A stretch of 31,149 bases of DNA from Chersky-299 sp963749535 (GTDB taxonomy: Bacteria > Actinomycetota > Thermoleophilia > RBG-16-64-13), in NCBI GenBank assembly GCA_963749535.1, contig CAVVNF010000029.1, positions 1 to 31,149 of the forward strand, given 5' to 3'. This document shows, one piece after another, positions 17,568 through 25,139 of the stretch. Both the position numbers and the translations under genes were made by a program. A model generated the notes under the pieces. The model worked only from the letters and a program-made list of their open reading frames with translations. It searched no databases and was not told the DNA's origin. Positions within the stretch are counted from its first letter, which is position 1. The number at the start of each line of letters is the position of its first letter.

Positions 17568-17894
17568 CTGACCGCCCAGATTCTGGGGGAGATCGCAACA
17601 GCCGAGCACGCACCCGCGGAGACGAACGGCTTCCCGATTCATCCCCCCGGACATCTCTCGCGTCGCGAGAGACTCGGCGTACATGTGGGGGCATTTCTGG
17701 TGATCGGTTGGAACCTAGTGATAGTCAACCTATCCCGCTCGCCGCATCACCTGTGGTGCTGGCCGTGGATCGGGGCGTGGGCGGTAGTAATCGCCCTGCA
17801 TAGTGCGGTCATTGTTCTGGGGATCGACCGTGGTCTCCCAGTGAGCGTGACCAGTCATTTGCCGCAGATCCGGAGGGCACGTAGCTCTCGATGA
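17568..17894 (+). CDS. small 2TM-domain-like membrane protein, start not resolved
   Basis: The open frame contains LSRRERLGVHVGAF, a hydrophobic stretch LVIGWNLVIVNL, HHLWCWPWIGAW and a second stretch AVVIALHSAVIVLG. This order (basic segment, TM, SPxxLW-type turn, TM with ALH) matches the 2TM domain family, whose function is unknown. No normal start codon is seen upstream in this frame: GTG 17685 would cut the first helix, and a candidate start at 17536 (MQEEERVRIPD) is in another frame. A frameshift or an unusual start is likely. The 3' end overlaps the minus-strand ORF that follows. Confidence 0.42.
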   Translation: MTAQILGEIATAEHAPAETNGFPIHPPGHLSRRERLGVHVGAFLVIGWNLVIVNLSRSPHHLWCWPWIGAWAVVIALHSAVIVLGIDRGLPVSVTSHLPQIRRARSSR

Positions 17895-18066
17895 GCGTAT
17901 TCAGCACCCTCAGCAGTCGGGCGTTCCGCAGGCTACATATCGCCGCCTCGATTTCGAGCATGGGCAACCCCATGATCCGAACGATCTGGCCGAGCGTCAG
18001 GGGCCGCGCTTCGGCCCAGAGCGTCTCGAGGACCGCGATCTCGGTTCTTCCTCGAGCGGCAACCAT
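17809..18066 (-). CDS. small winged-helix-like putative regulator
   Basis: An 85-aa ORF starting at ATG 18066. Residues about 8-65 (EIAVLETLWAEARPLTLGQI, MGLPMLEIEAAICSLRNARL) look like a winged-helix fold: helix, turn, recognition helix, then a wing. The C-terminal 20 residues look untypical and overlap the convergent 2TM ORF. The ribosome site is weak. It lies between the pst and phoBR genes, so a role near phosphate control is possible but not shown. Confidence 0.42.
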   Translation of the reverse strand: MVAARGRTEIAVLETLWAEARPLTLGQIVRIMGLPMLEIEAAICSLRNARLLRVLNTLIESYVPSGSAANDWSRSLGDHGRSPEQ

Positions 18067-18267
18067 GTCCGATCTGGCCTCGATATCGATCGAGCTAACG
18101 TGATGGAGGCGCCCTGGCGCCGGTGGGTCCTGTCTAGTGCTCGACCAACTCTGGTAATGAGTCCATTGTCTGCTCTCCTGTTTTTGAGGCCGAGCAACGG
18201 TGTGATGTGATTGAGGATGAAGGCTGCTGTCACGACCAGAACGCTACAGGTTTGGCCAGGACCCGTT

Positions 18268-18306
18268 GTTAACATTCGGTGACGAAGACGCTAATTGTGC
18301 GTTAAG
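18268..18306 (+). promoter_or_regulatory. Pho box array at the phoB start (autoregulation)
   Basis: GTTAAC (18268), GTGACG (18279), GCTAAT (18290) and GTTAAG (18301) are spaced exactly 11 bp. The array ends seven bases before the preferred phoB start, so PhoB bound here would cover the start of its own message or promoter. Confidence 0.65.
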
Positions 18307-18312
18307 CGAGAG

Positions 18313-19071
18313 GTGTTGATTCTGGACACGCCCAAAAAACATATCCTACTGATCGAAGATGATTCGACCATTTCTGACCTGCTCACTTACAACCTGCGCC
18401 GGGCCGGCTACGAGACTCTCCAGGAGCGCAACGGTCGGGCCGGGCTGGAAACGGCTCTCTCCGAGAGCGTGGACCTTGTACTCATGGACTTGATGCTTCC
18501 CGGGCTGGACGGCATGACGGCCACCCGGGAGATCGTGCGTAGAAAACCGGCGCTTCCGATCATCATGCTCACCGCCCGCACCGAGCGAGATAGCGTGCTC
18601 GAAGGCTTCGAGATCGGGGCCGCCGACTATATCACCAAGCCCTTCGATCTCGATCTGCTCCTCGCCCGAATCCAGGCTTGCTTGCGCCGGAGTGCTGCGC
18701 CGGGCCCAGGACTTGGAGCGGAGACAGCCGGCCCGTTGGTTTCCACCGGCGACCTCGTGCTCGACCGGGATGCGCATGTAATTCGCACTCCGATCGGCGA
18801 GACCCCGCTCAATCCCAAGGAGCATGACCTGCTCGAGCTACTGCTGTCGCAGCCCGGCCATTTGTTTCCACGCGAAGAGATCGTGGAGCGCGTCTGGCGA
18901 CACCGCTACCTGCCGGCTTCGCGTTCGCTGGACGTCCACGTGCGCCGCCTGCGCGCCAAGCTTGAAGAGGTGCGGGCGAGTGTGTCGTTGGAGACGGTGC
19001 GGGGAATCGGCTACAGGATCGTGCCTCGGGGGGCGAGCCTTCTCCCAACTTCGCTGGCTCGGCGAAAGTGA
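18313..19071 (+). CDS. phoB: PhoB-type response regulator (receiver + winged helix)
   Basis: A DNA-binding response regulator of the OmpR/PhoB family, most likely the phosphate regulator. The receiver domain has the acidic pair D16-D17, phospho-acceptor D59 in VLMDLMLPGLDG, the switch threonine in MLTART and K109 in ITKPFDLD. The winged helix follows from about residue 145 (LNPKEHDLLELLLSQPGHLF, then RSLDVHVRRLRAKLE and VRGIGYRI). The start is ambiguous among GTG 18313, TTG 18316 and TTG 18295; I prefer 18313-18316 because 18295 lies inside the Pho array. It is followed by a sensor kinase and faces the pst operon, which supports the phosphate assignment. Confidence 0.9.
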   Translation: MLILDTPKKHILLIEDDSTISDLLTYNLRRAGYETLQERNGRAGLETALSESVDLVLMDLMLPGLDGMTATREIVRRKPALPIIMLTARTERDSVLEGFEIGAADYITKPFDLDLLLARIQACLRRSAAPGPGLGAETAGPLVSTGDLVLDRDAHVIRTPIGETPLNPKEHDLLELLLSQPGHLFPREEIVERVWRHRYLPASRSLDVHVRRLRAKLEEVRASVSLETVRGIGYRIVPRGASLLPTSLARRK

Positions 19072-19111
19072 GCATCGAAGTCGGGGCCCACACGATTCCG
19101 ATCCGAAACTG

Positions 19112-20575
19112 ATGCGGATCCGTTGGAGACTGCCGGTCGCGTTTGCCGCGGCCAGCCTTATCTTCGCCGGTATCGTCGCGCTCACCTCGGGCTTGATGCC
19201 ACGTGACCCTTCCTGGCGGGTCCCCCTTATCGTCTGGGCGATTCTTCTTCTGCCGATGCTGGGTGCGGGCTACTTTTTCACGCGCGGGATAACGCGGCCC
19301 CTGGGGCGACTCCGGCGGATGGCAGTTCAAGTGGCCTCGGGTGACCTTGCCTCACGAACGGGTGTGAAGACTAACGACGAGTTGGGCGAGTTGGCTGTCG
19401 CGCTGAATGAGATGGCATCAGAGCTTCAGTCCCGGGTGAGACGGCTGGCCGCTGAAGAGGAACGGTCGAATCAGCTGCTCAATGCCATGAGCGACGGTGT
19501 GGTCCTCGTGGACGAGGATGGACGGTTCATCCGTGGCAATCCTGCCGCCGGGCAGATCTTGGAGTGCGGACCTCGAGAATATGGCGGATCGCCGATGGTT
19601 TTCGCCGCCCGTAACTTCCCCGCTCGGGCGCTTGCCCAGAAGGCCGCCAAAGCTGCCGGGCCCATCACAGAGGTGGTGGAGCTCGCCGGTCGCCGCTACT
19701 TATCCGCTGAGGTCATTCCCTTGCAGCTTTCTGAGGACCAGCGCGTTCAGACCCTCTTCATCATCCGGGACGAAACGGCCCGGCTTGAAACAGAGCGCAT
19801 GCGGCGCGATTTCGCGACCAACGTTTCCCACGAACTGAAGACTCCGTTAGCTGGACTGCTGCTCTTGGCGGAAACCATGCAGCACGCCATCCGCGAGGAT
19901 CCCCGGGAAGCCGAGCGCTTTGCCGCGCGGCTTTTGTCCGAGATCGACCGCCTGTCCGAGCTCACAAGCGATCTTCTTACGCTCTCGCGCCTCGAGGACG
20001 AGATCGCTCCAGAGGATGCGCACCTCGCTCAGCTTGACGTAGCCAACCTGGCGAAGCAGACCGCGGCCGAGCTGAGGCCCCTGGCCGACGCAAAACGCCA
20101 GAGATTGACGATCCGGACATCACGGAGCGTTCACGTGTTGGGCGATGAGGTGACGCTACGCACGTTGGTCAGGAATCTCCTTGACAATGCCTTTCGATAC
20201 ACAGACCCCGAAGGTCATATCCATCTGTCGGTGAGCACGGAGAAGGATACGTCCGGCGATGCATGGGCGGTGCTTTCCGTGAAAGACGACGGGGTAGGCA
20301 TCCCCGTGGCTGATCAGGCCAGGATATTCGAGCGCTTCTACCGGGTGGACAAGGCGCGCTCGCGCGACACCGGCGGGACCGGGCTTGGCCTCAGCATCGT
20401 GCGCCACGTGGCGGAGCGGCATGGCGGGCGCGTGACGGTCGAGAGCGAGCTGGGAATAGGGTCCACGTTCACAGTGTGGATACCAGCGCAAGCCCGAGAA
20501 AACCATTTCTCGGCCCCGGACACAGGGGCGACTGTGGTTCGGGGCAAGAATGGCCGTCCACTTGCGGGGCAATGA
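19112..20575 (+). CDS. phoR: PhoR-type sensor histidine kinase
   Basis: A membrane kinase that should phosphorylate PhoB under phosphate limitation, in concert with PstSCAB and PhoU. Two N-terminal TM helices (LPVAFAAASLIFAGIVAL; VPLIVWAILLLPMLGAGYFF) enclose only a short loop, as in PhoR. A HAMP domain (TRGITRPLGRLRRM onward), a PAS domain (AMSDGVVLVDEDGRF), HisKA with H240 in NVSHELKTPL and an HATPase domain (N box VRNLLDNAFRY, DDGVGIP, GGTGLGLSIVRHV) follow. The start ATG 19112 has a weak ribosome site and lies 41 bp after the phoB stop. The frame is intact. Confidence 0.92.
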   Translation: MRIRWRLPVAFAAASLIFAGIVALTSGLMPRDPSWRVPLIVWAILLLPMLGAGYFFTRGITRPLGRLRRMAVQVASGDLASRTGVKTNDELGELAVALNEMASELQSRVRRLAAEEERSNQLLNAMSDGVVLVDEDGRFIRGNPAAGQILECGPREYGGSPMVFAARNFPARALAQKAAKAAGPITEVVELAGRRYLSAEVIPLQLSEDQRVQTLFIIRDETARLETERMRRDFATNVSHELKTPLAGLLLLAETMQHAIREDPREAERFAARLLSEIDRLSELTSDLLTLSRLEDEIAPEDAHLAQLDVANLAKQTAAELRPLADAKRQRLTIRTSRSVHVLGDEVTLRTLVRNLLDNAFRYTDPEGHIHLSVSTEKDTSGDAWAVLSVKDDGVGIPVADQARIFERFYRVDKARSRDTGGTGLGLSIVRHVAERHGGRVTVESELGIGSTFTVWIPAQARENHFSAPDTGATVVRGKNGRPLAGQ

Positions 20576-20661
20576 GGCGCCTCCTGGCCACTGGCTATGG
20601 TGTCCCTATCGGTCCGGGAAGGATGATGCTTGAATGTCCGGGTTACCCACTACCTTCGCAC

Positions 20662-20700
20662 TTTTACCCTCGCGTAATGGGGCTGTAAGCCAATGGTCAC
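20662..20700 (+). promoter_or_regulatory. Pho box-like array downstream of phoR
   Basis: TTTTAC (20662), CGTAAT (20673), TGTAAG (20684) and GGTCAC (20695) keep the 11-bp period seen in the other arrays. Matches are weaker. The only gene-like element it could serve is the acidic ORF 60 bp downstream. Confidence 0.38.
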
Positions 20701-20760
20701 ACGACCGAACGCGTGTCGAGCTAGACTCATGTCAAATCGTCTTAGAACGCGCACGATAAA

Positions 20761-20895
20761 ATGCAAAGAGACGGAATCATCGCCGACACGGAAGACACCT
20801 TGGACGATGAGGTCGAGACCGCGGAGACAGAAGATGAGGAGGCCGAGGCCCCGGAGATGACGGACGAGGGTTCCGAGGCGACGGACGATGATTGA
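20761..20895 (+). CDS. tiny very acidic peptide (44 aa), doubtful
   Basis: ATG CAA AGA GAC to a TGA gives 44 residues, of which more than half are Asp, Glu or Thr (for example EVETAETEDEEAEAPEM). No good ribosome site is visible and an in-frame stop lies 18 bases upstream, so ATG 20761 is the only usual start. The composition could simply reflect GAN-repeat sequence. Its interest comes from the Pho-like array just upstream. No function assigned. Confidence 0.3.
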   Translation: MQRDGIIADTEDTLDDEVETAETEDEEAEAPEMTDEGSEATDDD

Positions 20896-21551
20896 GAACC
20901 CGCTCTTGCAGAAGAGCAGTCGGAGGAAGCCCTGAGCCTAGCGCCTCCGCCCGGCCAGCCGACTAGATAGCTCATGAAAGGCTCGTGCACTCGGGCATTC
21001 CGGCCGGTGCCAGGACGGGACAAACCCCGTCTTGCCTCTAATGGAGGAGCGAAGATCAAGAGAGGCACGCGCGCACTGTGTTTGCAGGGCTGTGAACCGC
21101 TTCTGAATCTTCTTTACCGCCGAGGTGGTGTCACGGGACAAACAAAGCGGGCCTGCGGGTCCACTCAGGTACTATCTTCTTGGGTCTTTACGCAGAAAGG
21201 ATACCCTAGCCAACTCTAACGCGTTCTTGCTGGCACAAGGCCTGGGCATCACCCAGTCCTCGCTTTCGGGACTTGAGGTTGGGTTCCTCGTTTCCGGCGG
21301 GACGAGTAGGGTAGTCGATACCGGAGACATCTAGGGCGGAAGGAGAACCCGTGACATCGTGTACGGAGATGAAAGTGAGAACGGTGTACGGTATACCCCG
21401 ACTGTGGGGTCGAACTCCAAGTAGTCAAGGCGTGCGGCGATGAGGAGCATCCAAGTTGCGGTCCTGGACAGTGCAAGCTCATGTGCAGCGACCGGGAGAT
21501 GCAGCTAAAGTCCTAGCCAGGTAGACCAGATAGTTCACCAAGGCCAGAACT

Positions 21552-21582
21552 GAGGGTCCTTTCGGGGGTCCTCGTCTTCTTT
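21552..21582 (+). terminator. intrinsic terminator, plus strand
   Basis: GAGGGTCC (21552-21559) pairs with GGGTCCTC (21566-21573), with two G-T pairs, and is followed by GTCTTCTTT. Hairpin plus U-rich tail is the textbook form. No intact plus-strand gene precedes it, which hints at an untranslated transcript upstream. Confidence 0.6.
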
Positions 21583-22137
21583 ACCCGGCCTTTCAGAGGC
21601 ATTACTATGGCAAGATCGTGTTGCCAGCTGGCCTCTGGCAGCACCTGTTTATGGTTTTCAGCCGCCAATTGCCACACAAGCGATGGCAGGGGACCGATCT
21701 TCACAAGCGCAGCCGAGCGCCCAGTGAAGCTGTTTGCTCGTCTCCCCCAGTTGCTGGTGCGACCTCGCCCACGCACGCTCGAATGTCTCTAGTGAGAACA
21801 CCGCCGTTCGAGCTGCTCCCTGCGGTCCTTCCTACGGCGCTCCTCCTCGCGCCGCTGGGCCTCCGCTTCTTGCCTGCGCCTCTTCCGCTTGCGCTCACTC
21901 CCTTTGCCGACGGAGCGCTTGCGGCGTTTTCTCCTTCAGCTACCCGCTCACAACCGGCATGGAGGCGATGAAGTCACCCCGGCAGTCCTTTCGCTTCCCT
22001 GGCGATTGTCGTTCTTCCAGCTTTTGGGTGGGTCAAGCCACGAGAAGCTGCCCCGGGCAAGCCAGAGCGCGCCGGTGAGCACGCGGGCCCGTTATCCCCA
22101 GGCGCAGCTCCAGTCGGCACCTCCCGGGTCTGCCTGA

Positions 22138-22229
22138 CACGGCAGCACTCCTTCCTCGGGCCGAGGTACAGCCGGGCCTCTCCCGACTAGCACCCACGTG
22201 ACCTCCGCAGTCACGTTGACACTGCCGTG
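22138..22229. repeat. branched inverted-repeat (cloverleaf-like) element
   Basis: CACGGCAG (22138-22145) and CTGCCGTG (22222-22229) form a perfect closing stem. Inside are CCTCG-GGC-CGAGG (22154-22166), a short CGGG/CCCG hairpin (22173-22185) and ACGTGAC/GTCACGT with a seven-base loop (22196-22216). It is not a tRNA: no T-loop, no CCA, no standard spacing. It lies 55 bases beyond the stop of the minus-strand PATAN gene. Confidence 0.45.
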
Positions 22230-22284
22230 GTAGGCGACAGAACGGCGGGGCTCGGCCGCTTCCACTCTCCGTTCACAGAGAAGA

Positions 22285-23014
22285 CTAATGCCAGTCGAGC
22301 GACGCGTCGAGCGTCGCCTTGACGTTCTCGTCCTTAGAGCCGTCGAATTGGAAGGCGTCGCTTTGCCCAGCGTAGCCGTCGTCTGCCACGGCCCTCATCT
22401 TGCACCAAAGGCACGCGTCGTTCTTGAGATACTTCGCCTTGATCGCGGCTGAGCACTCCTCGCTGATGCGGCACGCAAAGCACACGTCATTGTTCATGCC
22501 GTTCGGGACCTTGCGCGCACGCTCGCCCTCATCGATTCGCCGCTGGGCCTCGAGGAGCAGTTCCTGCACGTTACCCCGGATGGCGACCTGGAAGTGCGGC
22601 ATCTTTTCGGTCTCGTCGTAGATGAACTCGCCGTTCTGCCAGTGGGCAAGCTCAAACACGTGGTCGAGAGTCTGGCGGCGGATAACCTCGCGCCGTGGCT
22701 TCACTCACGAAACCCATATCGATAAGGCGCTGTCCCAACGGCTTTAGCCTCTTCTGTTCGCGGGTGAGCGCCGCGTCCTCTATGAGGACCTCGGCCAGTT
22801 GCTCCTGGCTCAAACAACCGGCCTTGATCAGGCGCGTCCCCAGCTTCTCCTCGGTGGTCGGCAGGGAGATCCCTTCAACCCAGCCGCGAACAAGATAGAT
22901 GAGCCCTTGCTCCTGGAAATCGCGAACCTTGAGAACGCCGGTGGCGCCGTTCTGCGCCAGGAACTGCAGGACGCCAGTCACGTTGAACCTCTGGATCGAT
23001 CCCTGGAGTAGCAT
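22285..23014 (-). CDS. DUF4388/PATAN-type protein with cysteine-rich C-terminal tail, one frameshift
   Basis: The N-terminal half (LLQGSIQRFNVTGVLQFLAQ, TGVLKVRDFQEQGLIYLVRG, LGTRLIKAGCLSQEQLAEVL) matches the DUF4388 (PATAN) family found in signalling proteins and in relatives of gliding regulators. The frame changes near 22690-22700: SEATAR joins EVIRRQTLDHVFELAHWQNG, which continues the same domain. The corrected protein is about 242 aa. After the domain comes an unusual tail with CX2C-X5-C-X13-CX2C (CFAC, then C, then CLWC), which could hold zinc or an iron-sulphur cluster. Start ATG 23014 or GTG 23017. The partner is unknown; it lies downstream of an HD-GYP gene on the same strand. Confidence 0.65.
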
Positions 23015-23017
23015 CAC

Positions 23018-23417
23018 CTTGTCCCGGTCGGCTTGCCTCGTCCATTCGCTGTATCGACAAAAAGAGGGAGAAGCTTAGACCGCGGCCCGGACTTGGTGGC
23101 GAAGGGTGGCCCGGTCAACTCGGCTGCCGGCGGCGCCTGGCGGGCCGCGGGCCAGCGGGTGGGACTTTCCAGCGCCCTCCTCGACCGCTCGAGGGGGAGC
23201 GGGTCCCGTGCCCTCCGCGCCGTTGCTGTGGGGTATTCACATGCGCGATAGCGCCGGTCTTCTCGGATGCGGGAGCATCAAAACCCCCTGTAAATAGGGA
23301 GGGGGGAGACTCGAACCCTCGGCTCGGAACCAATCTCGACGCCTGTGTGCGCCGACACGAGGCTCTATGCCCACGGACAGCCTTACACCGGACGCGCCGT
23401 CGCCGCCGCTGCTAGCG
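23018..23417 (-). other. intergenic gap with a tRNA 3'-end-like fragment
   Basis: About 400 bases between the PATAN and HD-GYP genes. On the minus strand at 23294-23321 there is GAGGGTTCGAGTCTCCC followed by CCCTCCC, resembling a tRNA T-arm and 3' acceptor strand. The T-stem has one mismatch and no matching 5' acceptor (GGGAGGG) is found within 100 bases. It could be an attachment-site remnant or chance. Nothing else seen. Confidence 0.3.
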
Positions 23418-24365
23418 TCACGCTAACGACGCGAGTGGCTCTCGTTCATGTATCAAGTCGAGACATGTGTCCACCACCACCGGGTCGTAGAGGGTGCCCC
23501 TCCCCACCTGCAGCTCGGCCACTATCGCACCCTGGCCCAAAGCAGGTCGAAAGGGCATGTCCGAGGACATGGCCGCTATTACCTCCGCTACAGCCACGAT
23601 CCGCGCCTTCGGAACGATCTGATCGCCCTTGAGGCCGGCGGGATAGCCACTGCCGTCGAGCCGCTCGTGATGTTGAAGGGCCACCCGGGCAATGACCTCA
23701 CATAGCGGGGAACCGCTGGCACTGCTGAGCATCTCGTGTCCGAGCTGCGGGTGAGTCTTCATCGCCACCCACTCCGCCACACCAAGTTTGCGCGGAGCTA
23801 AGAGGATACCGTCAGGAATGCCTATCTTGCCGATGTCGTGCAGAAGTCCCGCCATGCGCACTTCGTCCACTTCCTCCGGTGGAAGGGACATGCGTTCAGC
23901 CACCGAGCGAGCTATTTCCGCCACTCGGGCGGAGTGCTGGGCGGTGTAGTTGTCTTTGAGATCCCAGGCTGTCACCTGACTAGCCGCGGTCGATTGGGTC
24001 AGGTGCTCGATGTCTGCGGCTAGGCGCGCAACCTGGCCGGCCTGTTTACGCTCACCCCAGTACCTGCGCCGGGCAGGGGCCGGTGCGATAACTGATTGCT
24101 CCTTGCTCGCGCTCAGTGGTTCGAGGCCGTCAAAGCACCGGGGATAGCTTTCGGGCGACCGTTGCCAGAAAATGAGCGTCTCGCGAGCGGCCTCAACGAG
24201 AGGCGGGGAGCTGAGGTGCCACTTGTCTGCCCATTCCGTGAGGGCTGGTTCGTTAAGGACAAACACGTCGTCGTAGAAAGACGCGCCAAGAACATCATTC
24301 AGCAACTCCTCGAGAATCTCCGGCCTTTCCCGGACAGCCTCACGGAACAGCTCCTGGACGTTCAT
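23418..24365 (-). CDS. HD-GYP domain protein (putative cyclic-di-GMP phosphodiesterase)
   Basis: A 315-aa soluble protein. Residues 1-120 are an unrecognised N-terminal region that may be a sensor. The HD-GYP domain has the HD pair H176-D177 in LLHDIGKIGIPD and the GYP block HHERLDGSGYP (232-242), so a catalytically competent phosphodiesterase is likely. The HxxxR-type segment NYTAQHSARVAEIA precedes them. ATG 24365 is preceded by GGAGGA seven bases upstream. With the GGDEF-EAL protein it points to cyclic-di-GMP control in this organism. Confidence 0.9.
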   Translation of the reverse strand: MNVQELFREAVRERPEILEELLNDVLGASFYDDVFVLNEPALTEWADKWHLSSPPLVEAARETLIFWQRSPESYPRCFDGLEPLSASKEQSVIAPAPARRRYWGERKQAGQVARLAADIEHLTQSTAASQVTAWDLKDNYTAQHSARVAEIARSVAERMSLPPEEVDEVRMAGLLHDIGKIGIPDGILLAPRKLGVAEWVAMKTHPQLGHEMLSSASGSPLCEVIARVALQHHERLDGSGYPAGLKGDQIVPKARIVAVAEVIAAMSSDMPFRPALGQGAIVAELQVGRGTLYDPVVVDTCLDLIHEREPLASLA

Positions 24366-24744
24366 TGATATCCTCCAGCCCCTTCTCTACATGGCGAGCA
24401 TGGGGCAGCAGATTATGAGCCAACTACCGCTGGATCGCCGGTAGTTCCACAGCCTTCCTCAAGCACTTCTTCCACCTCATCTCGGACGAAGCTTCGGACC
24501 ACAGACAGAGGACTTCAGTGCCTGCCCGACAATTCCAGGATTTACCCGCCGACTTAACAGCAACTGCTGCCGTTCTCACTGCCATCACCCGTGTTCTCTC
24601 CTCGTAATCTGCGGGCGGGGCGTCATGGCGCTTTTCGCCGTTCTTCTGTGACAGTAATCGGCAGCAGCGGTCATTAACTTTAGCCCTCGTAAGAAATGTT
24701 TATTTGCTGCTCTTTCCCAGACTTGCCTCGGGGGACGGCTCAAA

Positions 24745-24900
24745 GTGAGTGACCAGATTATTCAGGTGGTCGGGGATATGGGCTACGAGCTGGGTGTCAA
24801 AGAGGAGCACGCTCAGATGAAAGGCGCGCAAATGTCCGCGTTAGCTTTGCGCTCTGCGGCGGCTGACCCAGTGGAATTTGGAACTGGGTTATTCAGGTGA
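24745..24900 (+). CDS. doubtful 51-aa ORF covering repeat copy 1
   Basis: A GTG-started frame reads VSDQIIQVVGDMGYELGVKE and ends in a TGA at the start of repeat copy 2. It has no known domain, a weak ribosome site and is broken in the second copy. It is listed because its residues look protein-like; chance or a mobile-element remnant is as likely. Confidence 0.2.
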   Translation: MSDQIIQVVGDMGYELGVKEEHAQMKGAQMSALALRSAAADPVEFGTGLFR

Positions 24901-24988
24901 TCGGGTATGTGAGCTGGGCTGGGGTATCGAGGGGGGCAGGCTCAGATGAAAGGTAGGCAAATGTCCGCGTTTACTTTGCGCTCTGCGG
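24758..24988 (+). repeat. imperfect tandem direct repeat, two copies of about 100 bp
   Basis: Copy 1 (24758-24859) and copy 2 (24889-24988) share TTATTCAGGTG, GCTCAGATGAAAGG, GCAAATGTCCGCGTT and CTTTGCGCTCTGCGG in the same order. The offset is 131 bp at the left end and 129 bp at the right. A 29-bp spacer separates them. Confidence 0.75.
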
Positions 24989-25139
24989 AGTTGTCAACCC
25001 GGAACGAACACCAGGGACCAAATGGTGCCGGGTTTGCCCGAAGGTCCTGGGACAACGGACAGACGCACGCGCCGCGTCGGCGGGCCGACGAGTTGTCTAG
25101 CGTACGCTGCCTTGCGGGACTTGTCGAGAGCGCCTTCGC

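Larger units (their letters stand above)
20896..22284. other. long stretch without a supportable gene
   Basis: Many short ORFs occur in several frames, but none has a ribosome site plus a recognisable domain. The minus strand at about 21790-21940 has a charged Arg/Glu-rich run (RRQEAEAQRREEERRRK) ending in a stop, possibly a remnant. The stretch holds an intrinsic terminator and a branched inverted-repeat structure, listed separately. The section 21340-21480 has several small hairpins (for example ACCCC/GGGGT around 21398-21413) and could be structured RNA. Confidence 0.5.
24366..25139. other. long intergenic region with tandem duplication
   Basis: About 770 bases with no supportable gene apart from a doubtful 51-aa ORF. 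It contains a 6-bp inverted repeat CTACCG/CGGTAG near 24425-24452 and the duplicated segment listed separately. Confidence 0.5.

Noticed and set aside
20742..21068. Serine-rich minus-strand ORF
   Set aside because: The serine run is the reverse complement of the GAN-rich acidic stretch at 20761-20895 and has no ribosome site.
23285..23417. Possible full tRNA or tmRNA on the minus strand
   Set aside because: No matching 5' acceptor arm, no anticodon arm, no CCA, and the HD-GYP gene leaves no room for a tmRNA.
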